Below the pieces are notes generated by a model. It saw only the letters and a list, made by a program, of their open reading frames with translations, had not been told where the DNA came from and made no database searches. A stretch of 64,000 nt of DNA from Streptococcus halotolerans (GTDB lineage Bacteria; Bacillota; Bacilli; Lactobacillales; Streptococcaceae), in assembly GCF_001598035.1 (NCBI RefSeq), contig NZ_CP014835.1, forward strand, positions 992,001-1,056,000, read 5' to 3'. Shown in pieces: positions 27,611 through 31,991 of this stretch; the stretch's first letter is position 1, and each line of letters starts with the position of its first letter. The translations under genes were made by a program, and so were the position numbers.

Positions 27611-27654
27611 GGAAGAGAATCGTGCTAAACTCTTCTCTTCCGTTCTCTTTTTTT
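27611..27654 (+). terminator. Hairpin with + strand U-run between small ORF 2 and cas5c
   Basis: 9-bp stem GGAAGAGAA/TTCTCTTCC (27611-27619, 27633-27641), followed on the + strand by GTTCTC and seven T. On the minus strand the same stem is followed, after about 6 nt, by a run of five U, so it may also act as a leaky attenuator before cas5c. No gene is known to me that would need a + strand terminator here. Confidence 0.4.
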
Positions 27655-27765
27655 CTTCACTGATTGAGAGCGATAGACTTTCAAAAATGTCGCTGATGCC
27701 ATAATGATTGCTGGCATTTTATCAATTAGCTTACTCAACAGTTGAAAAAGATAGTCGTCGATAAG
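27625..27765 (-). CDS. Small ORF without a standard start codon, upstream of cas5c
   Basis: A 46-codon open frame, LIDDYLFQLLSKLIDKMPAI followed by a basic tail (KKKRERKRR), is preceded by an excellent Shine-Dalgarno (GAGGAGG, about 27771-27777). The codon at the right spacing, however, is CTT (27763-27765) and not ATG/GTG/TTG. A TTG ten codons in (27736-27738) is the first usual start and is too far from the SD. It may be a degenerated peptide gene, or use a non-canonical start. The predicted product is an amphipathic helix with a very basic C-terminus. Confidence 0.35.
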   Translation of the reverse strand, partial: LIDDYLFQLLSKLIDKMPAIIMASATFLKVYRSQSVKKKRERKRRV

Positions 27766-27895
27766 ATCTTACCTCCTCTATATTAATAAAACATGTCGCA
27801 CAATCTATGTGCTTTTTAACATCTCAATGTTCTTATACGATACACCTAGCTCACAAAAGGCTACTTGTTAGATTCCTAATATCACATCTTAACTC

Positions 27896-28021
27896 TTAAT
27901 CATAATCTCCTCTCAGCCAATTGAGTAAGGCTTTAGCTGTGACAATAAGAAGCATGATAGAACCTAGTGACATTACCATAAGAAATAGGAAGAATAATAA
28001 TTTTATTACAATTGATAGCAT
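27896..28021 (-). CDS. 41-residue single-helix membrane peptide, candidate toxin in the cas3-cas5c gap
   Basis: ATG at 28021 with AAAGGG 7 nt upstream; stop TAA at 27896-27898. The product MLSIVIKLLFFLFLMVMSLG plus SIMLLIVTAKALLNWLRGDYD is one long hydrophobic helix with a charged C-terminus, the shape of type I toxin or signalling peptides. I do not recognise the family. It is about 97 nt downstream of a promoter whose -35 adjoins the site matched by the crRNA-like RNA at 28272-28378. That context, not homology, suggests it may be repressed by Cascade. It could equally be a harmless leader peptide of the cas operon. Confidence 0.5.
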   Translation of the reverse strand: MLSIVIKLLFFLFLMVMSLGSIMLLIVTAKALLNWLRGDYD

Positions 28022-28124
28022 TGACGTCCCTTTCTATCTAGTTAAAGCTCCATTTTAGTTGAAACGAATACTCTTTAACTAACAAATACCTTTAGTATCA
28101 AAGAAGTTCTAATGACACAATACT

Positions 28125-28152
28125 ATTATATCACTTCTTAAATTATTATGAA
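28125..28152 (-). promoter_or_regulatory. Promoter of the small-peptide/cas5c-cas2 transcript
   Basis: Minus strand: -35 TTCATA (28147-28152), 16-bp spacer, perfect -10 TATAAT (28125-28130); start near 28117. It is the best promoter in the gap and reads into the 41-residue peptide gene and on toward cas5c. The TTC PAM and the protospacer-like site begin 2 bp upstream of the -35. Confidence 0.6.
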
Positions 28153-28153
28153 C

Positions 28154-28172
28154 TTCAGAATTGGAAGTATGC
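28154..28172 (+). promoter_or_regulatory. Protospacer-like operator matching the crRNA-like RNA
   Basis: TTC (28154-28156), the type I-C PAM, is followed by AGAATTGGAAGTATGC. The spacer-like part of the RNA at 28302 reads AGAATGGGATGGATGC. Positions 1-5, 7-9, 11 and 13-16 match; mismatches are at 6, 10 and 12. In type I Cascade, positions 6 and 12 are flipped out and do not pair, so the complete seed (1-5, 7, 8) is matched. Beyond position 16 the match is lost, which would favour binding without Cas3 cleavage. Confidence 0.7.
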
Positions 28173-28256
28173 ATATTTCGATAGATTATCATTGTCTCTC
28201 TCTGAGATGTTTTTGGTAATCAAGTGACTAACTTCATTTTAGAGGGGTCATTATTG

Positions 28257-28265
28257 TGGTATACT
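28257..28265 (+). promoter_or_regulatory. Promoter of the crRNA-like RNA (extended -10)
   Basis: TGGTATACT on the + strand, an extended -10 element (TGN plus TATACT). Only a weak -35 (TTTTAG, 28237-28242) is seen. Predicted start is about 28272, two bases before the repeat-like hairpin. Confidence 0.6.
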
Positions 28266-28271
28266 AGCCTT

Positions 28272-28378
28272 ATCATAACTATTGGTTATGTGGATTGAAA
28301 TAGAATGGGATGGATGCCCTTTCGTAACAGCAGCTAGCTTTTTTCTCTTAAAAGATAAAGCTAGCTGCTTCTTTTTTT
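28272..28378 (+). ncRNA. crRNA-like regulatory RNA (CreR/CreA type) with degenerate CRISPR repeat
   Basis: The predicted RNA is about 107 nt, antisense to the cas operon. It starts with hairpin CATAAC-TATTG-GTTATG (28274-28290; 6-bp stem, 5-nt loop), then TGGATTGAAAT (28291-28301). Loop length and the 11-nt handle are exactly those of the array repeat, while the stem bases differ but still pair, a sign of selection on structure. A spacer-like stretch (28302-28328) follows, and then a rho-independent terminator takes the place of a second repeat. Cas5c should process it to a guide with the canonical handle. Its seed matches a PAM-flanked site at the promoter of the adjacent operon. The class (CreA antitoxin of CreTA, or CreR-type cas autorepressor) is known from other CRISPR subtypes; assignment here is inference. 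Confidence 0.75.
28329..28378 (+). terminator. Terminator of the crRNA-like RNA, overlapping the cas3 3' end
   Basis: Perfect 13-bp stem AGCAGCTAGCTTT/AAAGCTAGCTGCT (28329-28341, 28357-28369) with a 15-nt loop, then TC and seven T on the + strand. On the minus strand no U-run follows, so it serves the + strand RNA. The last cas3 codons lie in the loop and distal arm. Confidence 0.8.
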
Positions 28379-30744
28379 ACCCCAATGACTTCGTCATAAT
28401 ACTCCTCTTGTAAAATCAATACTTCTCCATCTAAATAAGATTTGGTTGCAGCTAATAGCTCGTCGCCATTTCTAAGGTTGACAGTATAGGTCTGCAATTC
28501 CTTGAGAAGTTGCTTGATACGAAACCATTCTTCATTTGTTGGATAATCTGTGCTACTTAAAATATCTTCTAAAACTGGTATTGTCTCTTTGGCTTTACCA
28601 TAACTTACCAAAACACTGACGCTATCATCTTTAATGAGATTAATCTTATGGCCAGCTGTCTTAAACGACTGACACAGCATCGCTTGTGTTTTACCACCAG
28701 AAAACGTATTGCAACTGAGATAATCGTAACCTGTTTCGTTATCTCCGATAGGATAATCCATATCATTCTTATGATCGGCATAATATGTTTCAAAAAAGCA
28801 ATCGTTGAGCGATACAAGGTCAATTGGGGAATGATACTGCTTCATAATAGCTTCAGTCACATCTTTCTTATGCTTGATTTCCTTCAGACGCGACAAGCTT
28901 TCTTCATTTTCGGTCAGATTAACCAAAGTGACACGCCCTTTATGACGTTTACCTTCACGATTACAACGACCACTAGCTTGCACGATGGAATCAATCCCTG
29001 CATAAGATCGCACAACTTGTTCAAAATCAACATCAACCCCTGCCTCGATTAACTGAGTGCTGACACAAATCACAGGCACCCCCTCTTTGAGTAGTTCTTT
29101 GATTTTCTTAATCAAGTCCAGACGGTGCTGAGGACACATGTTAGTTGAGAGTTGGTATAGTGGACGATCAACTTGATTTTCCAGAATCCGGTAAAGGTTA
29201 TCCACGGATTTTTTAGTATTAAGAATAATCAAGCTTGATTTGTCCTCACTCAATACAAAATCAGCAACGTCAGTGAGACTGGTTTTACCATCAGTGTCAT
29301 CAAATTTCCAAAGTTCTGTCCGTGTAAATCCTTCCAATTCTTCCGCTGACAATGTGACAATATCTGCCTCATTTGCATAAGAAAGCCGGTGTTTAACCTC
29401 ATCAGATCCGTATGTAGGTTGCGTTGCTGTACACAAAACAATCGTTGCGTTCATCACTTGACTGAGAAAATTAAGAGTTAAGTTAAAGAGCGTAGTCACC
29501 TCAATTGGCAAGGATTGGACTTCATCCAAAATAATAATACTATCAATCAAACTAGAAAAGCGACGGATATTGCTAGACTTGGTCTTAACAAGCGTTTGAA
29601 AAAACTGTACCATGGATGTTAAAACAACAGGACTATCCCAGCTATCTAAAAGATAATCAGCCAATAGCGCTGCTTTTTCATCACCTTGCTCCTCTTTGGC
29701 GGTGCTTTCTTTCACAACGTTAGAGTGGTGTTCAAGCACCCCTTCTTCACCTATGACGCCTTTTATCGCGCTAGCATTTTGCTCCAAAACGGATAAGAAT
29801 GGTGTAATGTAGAAGAAACGCTGCTTGCCTTGCTTTGTCATCTGTTGTGTCGCATAGCGCAAGCTAAGATTAGTTTTTCCTGCACCTGTCGGCAAATTGA
29901 GGCGGTAAACACCTGTCGTATCCGTAGCACCACGTGCCTTTACACGATCCGCAATAGCAGTACGAATACGATTTAGAGGTGTCTTAGGTTGCCCAAAACT
30001 AGCATACAAGTCTTCAACTGATTGCTGATAACCTTGAATGAGTTTTCGTTTTTTAGTCAAACTAGGCGGTTCGAGAATGAAATCGTAGGCGTTAATGGTG
30101 TCTAAAATATCCGCGTTTTTAAGCAAGGACAGGTACAATCTCACTATGCAGCCTGCATAAAAAGCTTCCTCACTCTTATCTCTAGGTGACAATTTTTCCC
30201 ACAATAATTGAAAATTATTCCAAGCTTGCTCCAGTAGATCTCGCAAATAAGGATACCCATAATCGGATAAAGACGTTTCCAACTCCTCTGCATACTGGAG
30301 AACATCTGGGTTAAAAGCGTAATTTTCTCGCGTTTGCATTATCCGCTGAAAAGTTTTATTATAACGAAAACTTTGAGCGCTCTGACCATCGTCAAATGGG
30401 ATATCATACATGCCATGATGGGCAGCGATAACATAAGTTACGATGTCTCTAAAAAAGCAGCGTTTTTTATCAGCGAATGCTTCTTTCGGAAAACTCTGAA
30501 CCATCATACCATAGAGATACTTGGCACCTGCATAAGAATGGTCTACCTGCAAGTTAGGTTTCTGACAAAGCTTAGTTTGAAACAAAGGATCAGACTTGCC
30601 TAGGTCATGGTACAAGCCTAAAAGAAAGAGGATATCCCCTTGTCCAATTGATGAAGCACTTTGTCTAGCATCAACGGCCACGTTGAAAGAATGTTCCTTC
30701 AATGTCTGTTTTTGATTCATTTCTTGATTGTAATGTGCCCACAT
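28348..30744 (-). CDS. cas3: CRISPR-associated helicase/nuclease Cas3
   Basis: 798-residue fusion of an HD nuclease and an SF2 helicase that degrades the target strand after Cascade binding. HD motifs: His18, H46-D47 (LYHDLGKSD), and AAHHG near residue 115. Helicase motifs: Walker A LPTGAGKTN, DEVQS box (ILDEVQSLP), SGRCNREG motif VI. ATG 30744 (MWAHYNQEM) is preferred to the far-upstream in-frame TTG. It is separated from cas5c by 806 bp, unusual for I-C, and its 3' end overlaps the convergent crRNA-like RNA terminator. A TACAAT -10 lies about 45 bp upstream, so it probably has its own promoter. Confidence 0.95.
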   Translation of the reverse strand: MWAHYNQEMNQKQTLKEHSFNVAVDARQSASSIGQGDILFLLGLYHDLGKSDPLFQTKLCQKPNLQVDHSYAGAKYLYGMMVQSFPKEAFADKKRCFFRDIVTYVIAAHHGMYDIPFDDGQSAQSFRYNKTFQRIMQTRENYAFNPDVLQYAEELETSLSDYGYPYLRDLLEQAWNNFQLLWEKLSPRDKSEEAFYAGCIVRLYLSLLKNADILDTINAYDFILEPPSLTKKRKLIQGYQQSVEDLYASFGQPKTPLNRIRTAIADRVKARGATDTTGVYRLNLPTGAGKTNLSLRYATQQMTKQGKQRFFYITPFLSVLEQNASAIKGVIGEEGVLEHHSNVVKESTAKEEQGDEKAALLADYLLDSWDSPVVLTSMVQFFQTLVKTKSSNIRRFSSLIDSIIILDEVQSLPIEVTTLFNLTLNFLSQVMNATIVLCTATQPTYGSDEVKHRLSYANEADIVTLSAEELEGFTRTELWKFDDTDGKTSLTDVADFVLSEDKSSLIILNTKKSVDNLYRILENQVDRPLYQLSTNMCPQHRLDLIKKIKELLKEGVPVICVSTQLIEAGVDVDFEQVVRSYAGIDSIVQASGRCNREGKRHKGRVTLVNLTENEESLSRLKEIKHKKDVTEAIMKQYHSPIDLVSLNDCFFETYYADHKNDMDYPIGDNETGYDYLSCNTFSGGKTQAMLCQSFKTAGHKINLIKDDSVSVLVSYGKAKETIPVLEDILSSTDYPTNEEWFRIKQLLKELQTYTVNLRNGDELLAATKSYLDGEVLILQEEYYDEVIGVKKEAASFIF

Positions 30745-30850
30745 ATTCCTTATCCTCACGGTTAAAAATATTACCAATATTGTACAATAAAAACGCTTTC
30801 ATTTCTAGCTCCAATTTATAAAATTAAGCTAGACAAAAAAACAACGCACG

Positions 30851-31160
30851 TTATAGTCTCTTGAATTAAGGTTGAGACATCGTCACTTTCGCCTGGCCCT
30901 ACTCAAGTGCTGCCCTCCTCTCAGCTCTTTATCTCGAAGTTAATCATTCGACTATATGTCCCAAGACACTAAGAAGAGAATCATCAAAAATATCAAAGCT
31001 ATGGGGAGTTAGAACCTAATCTAGTTCATTTCTGTGAACTATTAACTGAAGTAGAAAACATCAACTACTCTGATACGACGGTTAGAAAACTGCTCTATCA
31101 AGCTGGACACTTATCGCCAAAAATGCAACGAAAAACGAAGCGACGCTTGACAAATAGTAG
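30851..31160 (+). pseudogene. IS1202-type (ISNCY) transposase relic
   Basis: 30851-30950 matches, in inverse orientation, the segment 53387-53485 (both contain TTGAATTAAGGTTG and CCTACTCAAGTGCTGCC). This part is probably an IS end. From 30973 an open stretch reads KYQSYGELEPNLVHF, CELLTEVENINYSDTTVRKL and HLSPKMQRKTKRRL, like the helix-turn-helix domain of IS1202-type transposases. The catalytic core is missing. It occupies the gap between cas3 and the perR operon terminator. Confidence 0.55.
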
Positions 31161-31203
31161 AAAAAACACCCCAAACATTAGATATCGCGTCTAATGTTTG
31201 GGG
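31161..31203 (-). terminator. Terminator of the perR operon
   Basis: Minus strand: perfect 14-bp stem CCCCAAACATTAGA/TCTAATGTTTGGGG, 7-nt loop, then GTTTTTT. It lies 70 bp past the small membrane protein gene. Confidence 0.8.
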
Positions 31204-31272
31204 CATGTCACTCTCAAGTTTATTGATCACTTCAAACCATAAGAAGACAACATTACCTCTTCTTATTTTATC

Positions 31273-31467
31273 TTAAAATAGGGAGTCGTCTTCTAACTCG
31301 TCCTCTTCTTGGCATCGCTCTTCTTCTGTTTTTGACGGTACTTCCTCTACCTTAGCATTGGGATCTGGCTTAAAAATATTGAATACTTTAACTAAAGCGA
31401 TAGCTTTAATAATCGAAAAAGCAAGTAGAATGAGAGCAATAATTTGAATAGATGACATGTTTCTCAT
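31273..31467 (-). CDS. Small membrane protein with acidic tail, downstream of perR
   Basis: 64 residues: one hydrophobic segment (IQIIALILLAFSIIKAIALV, about 7-26), a short basic/polar linker, and an acidic C-terminus (EEERCQEEDELEDDSLF). I do not recognise the family. The ATG at 31467 overlaps the perR stop (ATGA), suggesting translational coupling; the next ATG (31458) is an alternative. Orientation with the tail inside is likely but not proven. It shares the perR terminator. Confidence 0.6.
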   Translation of the reverse strand: MRNMSSIQIIALILLAFSIIKAIALVKVFNIFKPDPNAKVEEVPSKTEEERCQEEDELEDDSLF

Positions 31468-31925
31468 AACCTTTCTGCCTGTTCTTTTTGACAATTACCA
31501 CAAATACCGTAAATCATAAATTGACTCTTCGTAATTTCATAACCTGTTTGAAAGGCCGCCTCTCGAGCAATCTCTGGCAATTCGATTTCCAAATCACTAA
31601 TTTTCCCACAAATCTCACAAATAACATTAATATGATCATGTCCCTTATAATCAAAATAAGTGGTTTGATCATTAGTCACTTTTATCTCTGATACAAAACC
31701 CTCATCGACCAAGACGTGGAGATTATTATAAACAGTCGCCAGACTGAGATTGGGATAACGGAGACTCAAATCCTTATAAATCTGCTCAGCACTAGGATGG
31801 TGATTGGCAGCAATCATATACGCTAAAATCGCTTTTCTAGACTCAGTAATGCGACTATGTTTTTTACGAAAATGCGCTAGAACAGCCTGATATTCTGCTT
31901 CTAACTCTTCAGTTAAGTCAATCAT
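31464..31925 (-). CDS. perR: Fur-family peroxide-stress regulator (PerR type)
   Basis: 153 residues: N-terminal winged helix with the recognition segment SLATVYNNLHVLVDEG, and a C-terminal metal domain with YFDYKGHDHINVICEICGK and GICGNCQ. Structural zinc cysteines are C103-X2-C106 and C142-X2-C145. Candidate regulatory ligands are His43, Asp92, His98 and Asp111; position 100 is Asn where B. subtilis PerR has His93, as also in the streptococcal GHQHLN form. It represses peroxide- and metal-response genes until its iron-bound His is oxidised. It heads a short operon with a small membrane protein, 66 bp downstream of a surface-protein gene. Confidence 0.82.
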   Translation of the reverse strand: MIDLTEELEAEYQAVLAHFRKKHSRITESRKAILAYMIAANHHPSAEQIYKDLSLRYPNLSLATVYNNLHVLVDEGFVSEIKVTNDQTTYFDYKGHDHINVICEICGKISDLEIELPEIAREAAFQTGYEITKSQFMIYGICGNCQKEQAERL

Positions 31926-31991
31926 TACCTTTACCTTTCACCTTATCATTTTTACTATATGTTGTTGCTTCGTAACAGGAAACATTATCGT

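Noticed and set aside
27794..27812. Second repeat-like piece GCACA-TAGAT-TGTGC followed by GACA on the minus strand
   Set aside because: It has a 5-nt loop and shares GTGCGAC with the repeat but lacks the handle; too short to call a second degenerate repeat.
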